NCBI RefSeq assembly: GCF_023823125.1
Contig: NZ_CP090949.1
Location: 1,574,001 to 1,638,000 of the forward strand
Direction of reading: 5' to 3'
Origin: Erythrobacter aurantius
Lineage (GTDB): Bacteria > Pseudomonadota > Alphaproteobacteria > Sphingomonadales > Sphingomonadaceae
DNA: 64,000 bases
Part shown: positions 8,376-17,414 of the stretch, in pieces
Position numbering within the stretch: position 1 is the stretch's first letter
Layout of the letters: every line of letters starts with the position of its first letter
Program-made: the position numbers and the translations under genes
Notes under the pieces: generated by a model
What the model was told of the DNA's origin: nothing
Databases searched by the model: none
Seen by the model: only the letters and a program-made list of their open reading frames with translations

Positions 8376-9914
8376 TTACAGGCAGGCTTCCAAATACGCC
8401 TGATCGAAACCGAATTGACGCGCTTTTTCAAGCGTATACGGGCGCAGGCCGCTTGAGCGGAATTCGCCCATGATCTTGCCGTCTTCGCTCTCGTCGAGGT
8501 ACTCGAACTTGAACAGGTTCTGCGTCACGATCACGTCGCCTTCCATCCCGATCACTTCGGTGATGTCGGTGGTGCGGCGCGAACCGTCGCGCAGACGCTT
8601 TACCTGCACGATCAGGTCAACCGATTCGGCGATCTGGCGCGAAATGGCTTCCTTCGGGATCTTGATGTCGCCCATCAGGATCATGTTTTCCATACGGCCA
8701 AGGCATTCGCGCGGGCTGTTGGCGTGAAGCGTACACATCGACCCGTCGTGGCCCGTGTTCATCGCGGCGAGAAGGTCGAAACACTCCGCGCCACGAATTT
8801 CGCCCAGGATGATGCGGTCAGGACGCATACGCAGGGCGTTCTTCACAAGGTCGCCGATGGTGATCGCGCCTTGCCCTTCGAGGTTCGGCGGACGGGTTTC
8901 CAGCGGCAACCAGTGCGGCTGCTGCAGGCGAAGTTCCGCCGCGTCCTCGATCGTCAGCACGCGCTCGCCCGGGTCGATCATCTTCGACAGGGCGTTGAGC
9001 ATGGTCGTCTTACCCGAACCGGTACCGCCCGAGATGACGATGTTCATCCGGCAGGCACCGGCGATCTTGAGGCAGGTCGCCATCTTTTCGCTCATGGAAC
9101 CGAATTCCTTGAGCATGTCGATGGTGATCGGTTTTTCGGAGAATTTACGAATCGATATGGCGGTGCCGCGCAGCGACAGCGGTGGAACGATCACGTTCAC
9201 ACGGCTGCCGTCCTTGAGACGGGCGTCAGCCAGCGGTGTGGTCTGGTCGACGCGGCGGCCGACCTGGTTCACGATCCGCTGGGCGATCTGGAACAGGTGC
9301 TGTTCGTCGCGGAACCGGATCGGCGCGATCTGCAGCTTGCCCTTTTTTTCGATGTAGGTCTGATCCGGGCCGTTGACCATGATATCGGACACGTCCGGAT
9401 CATTCAGCAGTTCTTCTAGCGGACCAAAGCCCAGCAGCTCGTCGATCAGAACCTTTTCGAGCGCGAATTGTTCGCGGCGGTTGAGCGTTACCTTGAGCTC
9501 GGCCAGCACTTCCATGATGATCGGGCGGAATTCTTCCGACAGTTCATCCTTGGTCAGCGTGGCGGCTGCTTCCGGGTCGACGCGTTCGAGCAGGCGGGGG
9601 AGGACCTGCTCCTTGATCTTGTGGACGCTCGCTTCGAAACCGCCGGCTTCGGCCTCGGCGGCGTTGGTTGCGTTCATGCGTTCCGACAGACGCTCCATCG
9701 CGCTGGCGGTGGCATTGCCGGCAGGCTTGGGCGCGGGCTTGGGCGCAGCCGGACGCTCGCCGCCGCTGCCGGGCAGGGGCGGGAATTGCTCGCCACCCTT
9801 CGCCTCTTCTGCACCGCTGCTGCTGCCACCTTTCATCGGCCGGGCCACACCGAATGCGGGCTTTGCGCCCGGTCTCATTCCAGCTGGGCCACCCTTTTTG
9901 CCGAATGCGCTCAT
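8376..9914 (-). CDS. cpaF: CpaF/TadA-type secretion ATPase
   Basis: 512 residues, the hexameric ATPase that powers assembly of Flp/Tad type IVc pili. The N-terminal about 90 residues are a low-complexity Gly/Ala/Pro linker. The core has Walker A GGTGSGKTTMLNAL, the Asp box (IEDAAELRLQQ), the Walker B region (RPDRIILGEIRGAE), and the His box segment NTGHDGSMCTLHANSPRE. The ATG at 9914 (MSAFGKKGG) is chosen; the in-frame codon at 9962 would prepend 16 residues of atypical sequence. No other tad/cpa genes adjoin it, though a TadE/TadG trio lies at 56-58.6 kb. The catalytic motifs are complete, so the enzyme should be active. Confidence 0.93.
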   Translation of the reverse strand: MSAFGKKGGPAGMRPGAKPAFGVARPMKGGSSSGAEEAKGGEQFPPLPGSGGERPAAPKPAPKPAGNATASAMERLSERMNATNAAEAEAGGFEASVHKIKEQVLPRLLERVDPEAAATLTKDELSEEFRPIIMEVLAELKVTLNRREQFALEKVLIDELLGFGPLEELLNDPDVSDIMVNGPDQTYIEKKGKLQIAPIRFRDEQHLFQIAQRIVNQVGRRVDQTTPLADARLKDGSRVNVIVPPLSLRGTAISIRKFSEKPITIDMLKEFGSMSEKMATCLKIAGACRMNIVISGGTGSGKTTMLNALSKMIDPGERVLTIEDAAELRLQQPHWLPLETRPPNLEGQGAITIGDLVKNALRMRPDRIILGEIRGAECFDLLAAMNTGHDGSMCTLHANSPRECLGRMENMILMGDIKIPKEAISRQIAESVDLIVQVKRLRDGSRRTTDITEVIGMEGDVIVTQNLFKFEYLDESEDGKIMGEFRSSGLRPYTLEKARQFGFDQAYLEACL

Positions 9915-10185
9915 TACATAGCCCCCAAGGCTTTCTGCATAGTCATCCTGCGCTGGTCGCAAACTTGTAACGAACAGCGCCTCTCGAAAAGTGGTGAATA
10001 ATTGGGAAACCTTATTTTTTCCCTAAAACCGGCCTCGTCATGCAGAACCATTCCGGCCTTTCGCATGGCCGTGCGGGGGATAGAATCGGTTCGCCCCTTT
10101 ACGCTGCGGGAAGCACAGGCGAGTGAGCCGGGAGGCGGCCCTGACAGGGGTGGCCAGTGCGAACAGGCAAGGATCGGGCACCCGG

Positions 10186-11469
10186 ATGCACAAGCTGTTA
10201 GGGGCGTGGAGCAAGCTGGTTGGCGGAAATGCCGCCAATGGCGTCTTGCAACTGGTGATCTTTGCGATCGCGGCGCAAGCGCTTGATCTGGCTGCGCTCG
10301 GCATAGTCATCCTGATCCAGGCTTATGTCCGCCTGATCGACGGATTGTTCAATTTCCAGTCGGTCAACGTGTTGACCAATTTCCTCGCCGGGGCGCAGGA
10401 AAGTAACGACACGGATCGATTGCGGGGATTGCTCAAGGCCGGGCTGATCGTCGATTTCGGGACAGCGTTGATCGCCACAATTGTCGCAGTCGCTTTGCTG
10501 CCTCTTGTCGCGCCGTGGTTGGGCATCGACGGGCACTGGATCGCACTTGCCGCCGGATTCTGCATCGTGATCGCGACACGCACCTTTGGCGCGATCGAGG
10601 CGGGACTGCGCTGCTACGACAGGTTCGGCGCGATCAGCCTGAGGCCGGTGGCGGTTTCACTGGTAACCTTGGCCGGATCGCTGATTGCCTGGTTCGCGCA
10701 GGCCGGGGCCGAGGTGTTCCTGATCATCTGGCTGGTGGCGGAAGTGGCCGCTAACCTTGTCTATCTGGTCTGGTCGCTCGTGATCCTGCGAGCGCATGGC
10801 GTGTCGGGATTGCGGCAAGCGGATGCGCGCGGCGCGATTGCCGCCTCGCCGGGTTTCTGGGCGATGATGTGGCAGACCAATGCGACATTCGGCATTCGGA
10901 TGTTGAGCCAGGAAGGCGATGTCATCCTTGCAGGCGCGGTGCTTGGCCCGGTGGCGGCCAGCCTGCTGCGCGCGGCCAAGAATCTCGCCAATCTCGTCGG
11001 ACAGCTGGGGCGGCCCTTGCAGCAAGTGGCAAGCGCGCCGATTGCCCGTTTCGCGGCGCGGGGCGAGGGTGATCAGGCGCTGTTCTATGCCGCAAAGATC
11101 GCGGCCATTGCATGTCTGGCCGGATTGGTTCTTGCAGCCGTTATGGCGTTGATCGCCGGGCCCGTTCTGGCGCTCGGCTTTGGTAAGGAATTTGCCGCCG
11201 GCGCGACGATAACGGCAATCCTGTTCGCCGCGCGGGCGCTTTACCTATCAGGCGTCACCTTGATGCCGCTGCTGATCGCCTTTGGCCAAAGCGGGCGGTT
11301 TCTCGGCTCGGTCATCGCCGGAACCGCTGCGTTCTTCATCGTGCTGGGCTGGACGATCGAACCGCTCGGGCTGATCGGTATCGGGCTGGCCCACATCGCC
11401 TTTGAGCTGGTGTGGTCCAGCTATGGCTGGATTACTGCGCGCCTGACCTTGCACCGCACGCAGGGTTAG
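10186..11469 (+). CDS. Polysaccharide flippase (Wzx/MATE-like, oligosaccharide export)
   Basis: 427 residues, almost entirely hydrophobic, with about twelve predicted helices typical of the MOP superfamily lipid-linked oligosaccharide flippases. The N-terminal LVGGNAANGVLQLVIF and the GLRCYDRFGAISL segment in the middle fit this class. It would move undecaprenyl-linked repeat units to the periplasmic face of the inner membrane. The start is uncertain: the ATG at 10186 is used; an in-frame GTG at 10123 would add 21 polar residues. It opens a glycan cluster running to 18.4 kb. Its 3' end overlaps the convergent methyltransferase gene by four bases. Confidence 0.8.
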   Translation: MHKLLGAWSKLVGGNAANGVLQLVIFAIAAQALDLAALGIVILIQAYVRLIDGLFNFQSVNVLTNFLAGAQESNDTDRLRGLLKAGLIVDFGTALIATIVAVALLPLVAPWLGIDGHWIALAAGFCIVIATRTFGAIEAGLRCYDRFGAISLRPVAVSLVTLAGSLIAWFAQAGAEVFLIIWLVAEVAANLVYLVWSLVILRAHGVSGLRQADARGAIAASPGFWAMMWQTNATFGIRMLSQEGDVILAGAVLGPVAASLLRAAKNLANLVGQLGRPLQQVASAPIARFAARGEGDQALFYAAKIAAIACLAGLVLAAVMALIAGPVLALGFGKEFAAGATITAILFAARALYLSGVTLMPLLIAFGQSGRFLGSVIAGTAAFFIVLGWTIEPLGLIGIGLAHIAFELVWSSYGWITARLTLHRTQG

Positions 11470-12200
11470 GCGCGGCCCAGCACCTGCTTCACCTTGCGCG
11501 AGATGGCGCGGCCCGGCTGTGCCGCTTCGGCATGGAGATACTGATCGGGGTGGACCAGATCGAGCATCGCAGGCGCACCAAACCCGTGGCCTGACAGCTT
11601 CGCCGCCGCCTCGGAACCTTCGCGAGCGAACACCAGCATGTTCTGGCGATACCAGAAGGCGATATCGCCATTCTGCCAGATCATCGGGCGGATCGGATCG
11701 AATGCCTGATAGCCGTGTTCGGCAAAGTGGCCCGCCCAATAGCTCTGCCATTGTTCATTTACGTGGCCGGTGCCGCCCTGAAACGGGATGGCAGCCGAAA
11801 ACAGGACGCAGTCGCCCAGCGCACAAAGATCGCCGACAAAGCTGCGCGCGCGGGATTCGGCCAGATGCTCGGCTACTTCCAACGAGATCACGAGATCGAA
11901 GCGGCGGTCTGCCGAAACCTTTTCCTCAAGGTTCTGGAAGCTCACCTGCCCTTCATCGAGCACGAGATTGGCGGTGCGCGCCCATGGTCCTTCGAACCCT
12001 TGCACCTCGGCAATGCCCATTTCCTGCGCAACCGAAAGCCAGGTGCCGACACCGCAACCGACATCGCAGGCGCTGGCTGGCGCGATCCATTCGCCGATCT
12101 TGCCCAATACGAGCCGGGCGGCCGCGCGGGTCCGGGCATCGCGGTCCGCGTGGAAATCGGTGCCGTAGAGGGAATCGGGGGATTGGGCCTTGGTCGCCAT
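11466..12200 (-). CDS. Class I SAM-dependent methyltransferase
   Basis: 244 residues. Motif I is ACDVGCGVGTWLSVA near residue 45; LVISLEVAEHLAES follows near residue 100, matching Methyltransf_23-type enzymes that modify small molecules or sugars. The C-terminal region ends in a basic tail (RAISRKVKQVLGRA). Given its place among glycosyltransferases it may methylate a sugar or lipid-linked glycan, but this is inference. The ATG at 12200 (MATKAQSPDS) is chosen; an in-frame start at 12251 would add 17 residues. Confidence 0.85.
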   Translation of the reverse strand: MATKAQSPDSLYGTDFHADRDARTRAAARLVLGKIGEWIAPASACDVGCGVGTWLSVAQEMGIAEVQGFEGPWARTANLVLDEGQVSFQNLEEKVSADRRFDLVISLEVAEHLAESRARSFVGDLCALGDCVLFSAAIPFQGGTGHVNEQWQSYWAGHFAEHGYQAFDPIRPMIWQNGDIAFWYRQNMLVFAREGSEAAAKLSGHGFGAPAMLDLVHPDQYLHAEAAQPGRAISRKVKQVLGRA

Positions 12201-12292
12201 TTTGCGCTCGCTGCTGTGCGCCTTAGGTGGCGCGTTGGAAAATATGCCCAATGAGTAAGAAATCTTAGTAACTGCCGGGTTAATGAATTCGC

Positions 12293-13558
12293 ATGAGCCG
12301 CAAATTGCTTTCCTCCATCGCGATGACGATCCCGCGTCCCATCAGGCGCGGGCTGAAGACACAGGTCCTTCCTCCGGTGCTGCGCACGGTCAGATCAATT
12401 CGCGAAGGTGCGCCGGATAGGCCCGATGCACGCGAATATCGTGTCGCCGCGCAGGAAACCTTTGCCGGATATTACGAAATCCAGCCTATATCGGCTGACG
12501 GGCAAGCGGTGCTGGCGCATGCCTCACCCGTCGCCCGCCGTGCGCTCGACGGTTCGGAAATTGCGGCTGTGGGCTGGTTCGATATCGCCTCGGGCGAATG
12601 GCACCACGTCGCCGACACGCAATTGTGGTGCTGGCAGATGGGGGCGCGGCTGCGCTGGTGGGATAGCGCGGGGCCGCGCACTCTGGCCTTCAACGCGATG
12701 ATTGACGGCGCCCCGGCGCATTGTCTCGCCGACAAAGATGGCGGCATGAGAAGGCATTGCGACGTGCCGTTGTTCGACGTGCACGAGGATGCCGGGATCG
12801 GCCTTTCGCTCAATTTCGCGCGGCTGGCCCGGTGCCGCCCCGGCTATGGCTATCCGCTGCTGGAAGATCCGTTCGCCCGGCAGAACCTTCCCGATGGCGA
12901 CGGCGTCACACTGGTCGATCTGGCCACCGGCAAGGGCGAGCTTGCCTATGCCATGCCCCGCTTTGCCGAACTGGTGCCGGGCGCAGATGCGGGCCAATAC
13001 CATTATCTCAACGCCGCTCTGCTCAGTCCGGAAGGTACGCGGTTCAGCGTCCTGTACAAACGCCTTCCCGAACCCGATGACGTGCACGGGTGGACGGTCG
13101 ATGCGGTGGTCGGCAATTGCGACGGGTCGGGCCTTATTCGGGTACCGCTGAAGGGGCGGGCATCGCATTACTGGTGGCTCGACGAAGACCGGATCGCCTA
13201 CACCGACAACACCGGCATTTTCTCCGAATATGTGGTTTTCGATTGCCGCGACGGCTCGCTTTCGCCGCTGTCGTCCACCATGCCCAAGGTCGACGGACAT
13301 CCCAGCCAGCACGAAGAAAGCGGCCAGTGGGTGACTGATACCTATCCCGATCTCTATGGCGATCAGACGCTGTTCGTGCTGGACAAGGACGGCGGCAATC
13401 GCCGCGAACTGGGCCGCTTGCCGGCAGATCGCCGGTATCAGGACGAATGGCGCTGTGATCTGCATCCACGCTGGTCGCGCGACGGAAAGCTGGTGGTGGT
13501 CGATTCCACCCACGAAGGCTACCGCGCGCTCTATCTGGTTGATACCGGGAACCGGTGA
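12293..13558 (+). CDS. Unknown beta-propeller-like protein in glycan cluster
   Basis: 421 residues without a recognisable enzyme signature. The sequence is rich in short W/Y-D-G turns and ends with CDLHPRWSRDGKLVVVDSTHEGYRALYLVD, which resembles one blade of TolB- or oligogalacturonate-lyase-type propellers. Other blade-like segments are WWLDEDRIAYTDNTG and LFVLDKDGGNRRELG. No signal peptide is evident; the N-terminus is basic (MSRKLLSSIAMTIPRPIRRG) and could be membrane-associated. The stop codon overlaps the start of the next glycosyltransferase (TGATG), so the two products are probably made together. A role in sensing or trimming the glycan is inference. Confidence 0.55.
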   Translation: MSRKLLSSIAMTIPRPIRRGLKTQVLPPVLRTVRSIREGAPDRPDAREYRVAAQETFAGYYEIQPISADGQAVLAHASPVARRALDGSEIAAVGWFDIASGEWHHVADTQLWCWQMGARLRWWDSAGPRTLAFNAMIDGAPAHCLADKDGGMRRHCDVPLFDVHEDAGIGLSLNFARLARCRPGYGYPLLEDPFARQNLPDGDGVTLVDLATGKGELAYAMPRFAELVPGADAGQYHYLNAALLSPEGTRFSVLYKRLPEPDDVHGWTVDAVVGNCDGSGLIRVPLKGRASHYWWLDEDRIAYTDNTGIFSEYVVFDCRDGSLSPLSSTMPKVDGHPSQHEESGQWVTDTYPDLYGDQTLFVLDKDGGNRRELGRLPADRRYQDEWRCDLHPRWSRDGKLVVVDSTHEGYRALYLVDTGNR

Positions 13559-14601
13559 TGCCTGCGATTACCGTCCTGATGGGGGTCCACAATGGCGAGG
13601 CGTTTCTGGCCGAAACGCTGGAAAGCGTCGCCGCGCAGACATTTTCCGATTACGAATTCGTGATTGTCGATGACGCATCGAGTGATGGCACACCCGCGCT
13701 GCTTGCGTCTGCGGCGGAAAATGATCCGCGCATCCGCATCATCACGAACGACACCAATCTGGGCCTAACCCGCTCGCTCAATCGCGGGCTTGAGGCGGCG
13801 CGGGGAGAATTCATCGCGCGGATCGATGCCGATGACGTGTGCCTGCCTGATCGGCTGGCGATCCAGCACGCGCATATGCAAGCGCACCCGCAAGAAATCG
13901 GCATTACCGCGAATTTCGAGATGATCGACGGGGAAGGGCGGGTGCTGCGTCGCGGTGGCGAGCCGCTTGACGATTGGCAGGTGCGCTGGCTGCTCGGCTG
14001 GAACCCGCCGGGGCCGCATCCGACATTCTTCTTCCGCCGTTGTCCCGATGGCACAAATCCGATCCGCTATGACGAAGGATTCCGCACCGCGCAGGATTTC
14101 GACTTGTGGAGCAGGCTTGCCGCGCTTGGCCCCACCCGCCGGTTGCCCGATGCACTGATCCGCTATCGCCGGCACGCAGGCGCGATTACGCATTCTCGGC
14201 GGCATGAACAGGCGCAGAATTGCGCGGCAATCGGGCGCCGGAACCTCGCTGCACGTCTTCCGCAAGAGATTGCGCAAGGGCTGGAGCCGCTGATTGCGCT
14301 GTTCTCATACAATGCCAAAGCTACGCCCGCCACGGTCCGGGCGGCGATTGCGGGGGCTGATGCGATGGTCGCGCATGATTGTGCTTCGGCGCCCGGCGCA
14401 TCGCATCGCGGCTGGGTACGCAAGATGACGGCGGGTCTGCTGGCCGATTCGATCCTGTCACGCGGCGCGGGCCTTTCATCGCCTGCCGCAATTGCCGCTT
14501 TCGTCTGGCACGGCCGCGCTCATCTGCCGCATCTTGCCCGAGCGGTTGCCGGTGATCCGGGGACTGCCATCAAGAGCCTGCGGGGCCGCAAGCGCGGGTG
14601 A
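13558..14601 (+). CDS. Family 2 glycosyltransferase (GT-A fold)
   Basis: 347 residues. The classic N-terminal layout is present: ITVLMGVHNGEAFLAETLESV, then IVDDASSDGT for nucleotide binding, then ARIDADDVCLPDRL supplying the metal-binding DxD-type residues. This is a cytoplasmic transferase that adds one sugar from an NDP-sugar. The C-terminal about 120 residues are alpha-helical and poorly conserved. The ATG at 13558 overlaps the preceding stop by one base; a GTG directly before it at 13555 could also serve. Donor and acceptor are unknown. Confidence 0.88.
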   Translation: MPAITVLMGVHNGEAFLAETLESVAAQTFSDYEFVIVDDASSDGTPALLASAAENDPRIRIITNDTNLGLTRSLNRGLEAARGEFIARIDADDVCLPDRLAIQHAHMQAHPQEIGITANFEMIDGEGRVLRRGGEPLDDWQVRWLLGWNPPGPHPTFFFRRCPDGTNPIRYDEGFRTAQDFDLWSRLAALGPTRRLPDALIRYRRHAGAITHSRRHEQAQNCAAIGRRNLAARLPQEIAQGLEPLIALFSYNAKATPATVRAAIAGADAMVAHDCASAPGASHRGWVRKMTAGLLADSILSRGAGLSSPAAIAAFVWHGRAHLPHLARAVAGDPGTAIKSLRGRKRG

Positions 14602-14605
14602 ATAT

Positions 14606-15709
14606 CTATTGGGTGTAGGCCTGCGCGGTTGCCTCGGCCACGCGGCGCCAGCTGAAGTGCCGCCGTGCTGCAAGCTGTGATTGCGCGATAAAATCCGCCC
14701 GCGCCGCGGCATTCCAGTCGCGGATCGCAAGAATTCTGTCCGCCCATGCCTGGGCATTGCCGGGGGGCAGAAGAAACCCGGTTTCTCCGTCGATCACCGC
14801 GTCCTTCAATCCGCCTGTCGCCGATGCCAACACAACCCCGCCGACGCTGGCGGCTTCGGGGGCGATCAGGCCAAAGCCTTCGAATTCGCCATTCGCGCGC
14901 TCGATATTGGGCATGACGACACAGGCGGCAGCGGCGAAATGCCGGGCCAGTTCGGTTTGCGCCATCGGGCCGAGGAAGTTGACCCTAGGAAAATCCAGCA
15001 CCGCGTCCTCGCTCGCATCCCAGCGCGTACCGATCACGGTCAATTGCATGGTTTCGGGCAACCGCGGCATCACCTCGCGCACGAACCAGCTGCAACCCTT
15101 TTGAGTGATAAGCCGCCCTGCGAACAGGATTGTGTCCCGATCGAAGGACGTTGGCGGGCCAGCGCGAAGATCGGTGGCAAGCGGCACGACAGCACGTGGT
15201 TGCCAACCAATATCCTTGAGCCTGTCACGCGTGGCATGGGAATTGGCGATGACCCCGGAACGCCCCAGCAGGCGCGTGCCCAGTTTCTGGTAGGCCTCGT
15301 AAACGCTGCCGAGAAACCCGCCGCGCAGACCATAGGACACATCGGTGCCATGGGCGGACAGGACAAGCCGCGCCCTCGGGAAAAAGGCATGAGCCATCAA
15401 ACCCAGCGGCCAGATCGCCATATCGCCGCAATGGATGATTGCGGGTGCATCGCGCAGCGCGAACAGGCGGCGCAGGACAGTGAAGGGAAACAGCAGCAGA
15501 GCAAGCGCTGTTGGCGGCAAACCGTTGTCGCGCCCTTTCAGCGCAATCACGTCAACCGGGTGGAGCCTTGCCAGCTCTTCACTCAGCCGTTCGCTGTAGG
15601 TTTCCATGCCGCCGACCGCCGGGCCCCACTTGCGGGTGATGAACAGCACCCGCGCCGCGCTCCTCGCGTTATCTGTACGGATCGGAAGATCGGTGGGCAT
15701 GGCTGTCAT
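14606..15709 (-). CDS. Family 4 glycosyltransferase (GT-B fold)
   Basis: 367 residues. The N-terminal acceptor domain begins FITRKWGPAVGGMETYSERL, with the glycine loop typical of GT4 enzymes. The C-terminal donor domain contains LFAGRLITQKG and the E-x7-E signature in EFEGFGLIAPEAA, then ATGGLKDAVIDGETGFL. It is a retaining sugar transferase working at the cytoplasmic membrane. It lies 17 bases before the GT39-like gene in the same direction, so GtrB-like, GT39-like and GT4 genes probably form one minus-strand operon. The sugar is not identifiable. Confidence 0.9.
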   Translation of the reverse strand: MTAMPTDLPIRTDNARSAARVLFITRKWGPAVGGMETYSERLSEELARLHPVDVIALKGRDNGLPPTALALLLFPFTVLRRLFALRDAPAIIHCGDMAIWPLGLMAHAFFPRARLVLSAHGTDVSYGLRGGFLGSVYEAYQKLGTRLLGRSGVIANSHATRDRLKDIGWQPRAVVPLATDLRAGPPTSFDRDTILFAGRLITQKGCSWFVREVMPRLPETMQLTVIGTRWDASEDAVLDFPRVNFLGPMAQTELARHFAAAACVVMPNIERANGEFEGFGLIAPEAASVGGVVLASATGGLKDAVIDGETGFLLPPGNAQAWADRILAIRDWNAAARADFIAQSQLAARRHFSWRRVAEATAQAYTQ

Positions 15710-15726
15710 TCTGCGCCGATCCGCGA

Positions 15727-17400
15727 TCAGAATCCACGCCAGTATGGTCGTTCAGGCGGCGGGGCATCTGGCGCGCGCAATGCCTTGCCCCAGATGATCC
15801 CGGCTTCGCCGCCGCCGGTGTTTTCCAGCGTCACCATGCCGCGATCAAGCGCGATGATGGAGCCCGCATTATGTCGCGTTCCGTTGATGCTGATTGACCC
15901 GCCCGTGACGGTGTAGGGGCCGGTCACCAGCACTTCATAGCTCTCGCTCTGTCCCGCAGGCACGGTCTTGCCCGCCAGCCAGAACGGCCCCCAGAACGGG
16001 CGATAGGTCGCGCGCAGCACGGCCCTGTCATCCTCGCGGAAGCGGGCCTGTTGCGGCAGTCCCTGCATCACGGCGAGAAGGGTCGGGTTTTTTTCCGGTT
16101 CTGCCGTCAACAACAGCGGCACGGATTTGTCTTCCAGCAGATTGCGGAAATAGCCTTCGTCGCGGGCATGCTGGCTTTCGATCCCCCAAGCTGTGAGGAA
16201 CCCGTTTTCCTTGCGATGGGCGGGCAGCATGTCGGGGAAGTCGATATAGCCTACCGGCTCGTCAAAGATCGTGTCTGCGGCGATCTGGATTTCGCGTTGC
16301 TGATCCTTGAAGCCCGGCCCGTCGACCGCCCAGACCACGATCCCGCTGATGGCGGCATAGGCGATCAGCAGTTTGAGGCTGTAACGCTCGGCAATCGCGG
16401 CAACGCCGATCACGCTGGCGGCAATCACCGGGGCCAGCATCATCGGATAGAAATAGGGCAGCGTGTTGCGATAGATCAGCAGGGCGGCGAGCGGGGCCAG
16501 CAGCCCGGCCAGCGCGATCATCTCGTCACGTGGACGGGTTTTCAGTTTGGCAAAGGCAAAACCGATTGCCGCCACCGCTGCGACCGAAATGATAGCCGCC
16601 TTCACCGCAAAATGGAGGTAGATCGGCATGCCCGCGAACAGCATCGATTGGCTGACCCCGCTGGCATAGGACGCGCCCGTTTGTGCATCGGCATCGCCCA
16701 GCACCGACCCGTGCCATAGATACAGCGCGGCAAAAGCAATCGCGGCCGATACCGGGATCGCGGCAATCCTTAGCGCGATTGCGGGCGCGAACTTCGCCTC
16801 TGACCAGCGCAGCCATGCGAGCCCGGCAAAGGCGGGCAGGAACAGGATCGTCTTGACCGTCACCATTCCGGCAAAGCCGACAAGCAATCCTCCCAAGGCA
16901 ATCCAGCCAAGCGAGAGCCGCGACCGCGCGAGCACCGCAAGTGCGGCGACGAGCGGGGCGGTGGCGAGCGGATCGGTTCGGAAAGACCAGCCATGCTGCA
17001 TCGTGAATCCGGCGGTGAGCCAGACGAGCGCCGCAGCCAGCGCGTATTCGCGGCGTGCGAACTTGCCGGCAATCAGCGCGATCGATGCCGCGGTGACAAG
17101 GGCGCAGGCGAGCATGAACAGCCGCCCGATGACGATGCCGTCAACACCGGTGCTGGCGATGCCGGGGATCCATTGGAACAATTGCACATGCAGCGTTTGC
17201 AGCGGGCGCAGCGCCTCGCCTTGGGTGAAATCGACGATCTGGCCGTAGAAGAAGAATTCGTCCCAGTTGATCGTCCGGGTAAGCGCGAAATGCACCTGCA
17301 CGACGGCGATCACGGCCAGCGCGATCAGTGCCAGCCACGAATGGTCACGAGATGCATCCTGCGTGGGGGCAGGGACTTCGATGGTTTCCATGCGGCTCAT
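15727..17400 (-). CDS. GT39/ArnT-like membrane glycosyltransferase
   Basis: 557 residues, with about ten hydrophobic helices in the first 370 residues and a soluble C-terminal domain. The first periplasmic loop carries TRTINWDEFFFYGQI, with the acidic pair expected for GT39/GT83 (PMT/ArnT-type) enzymes. These use polyprenyl-phosphate sugars as donors on the outer face of the inner membrane. The neighbouring GtrB-like gene would supply exactly such a donor, which supports the call. The last about 170 residues look beta-rich and may bind the acceptor. Confidence 0.78.
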   Translation of the reverse strand: MSRMETIEVPAPTQDASRDHSWLALIALAVIAVVQVHFALTRTINWDEFFFYGQIVDFTQGEALRPLQTLHVQLFQWIPGIASTGVDGIVIGRLFMLACALVTAASIALIAGKFARREYALAAALVWLTAGFTMQHGWSFRTDPLATAPLVAALAVLARSRLSLGWIALGGLLVGFAGMVTVKTILFLPAFAGLAWLRWSEAKFAPAIALRIAAIPVSAAIAFAALYLWHGSVLGDADAQTGASYASGVSQSMLFAGMPIYLHFAVKAAIISVAAVAAIGFAFAKLKTRPRDEMIALAGLLAPLAALLIYRNTLPYFYPMMLAPVIAASVIGVAAIAERYSLKLLIAYAAISGIVVWAVDGPGFKDQQREIQIAADTIFDEPVGYIDFPDMLPAHRKENGFLTAWGIESQHARDEGYFRNLLEDKSVPLLLTAEPEKNPTLLAVMQGLPQQARFREDDRAVLRATYRPFWGPFWLAGKTVPAGQSESYEVLVTGPYTVTGGSISINGTRHNAGSIIALDRGMVTLENTGGGEAGIIWGKALRAPDAPPPERPYWRGF

Positions 17401-17414
17401 GGGCTTGGGCAGGC

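Noticed and set aside
10123..10186. GTG at 10123 as the flippase start
   Set aside because: It adds 21 polar residues with no family match; the ATG at 10186 leads directly to the first hydrophobic helix.
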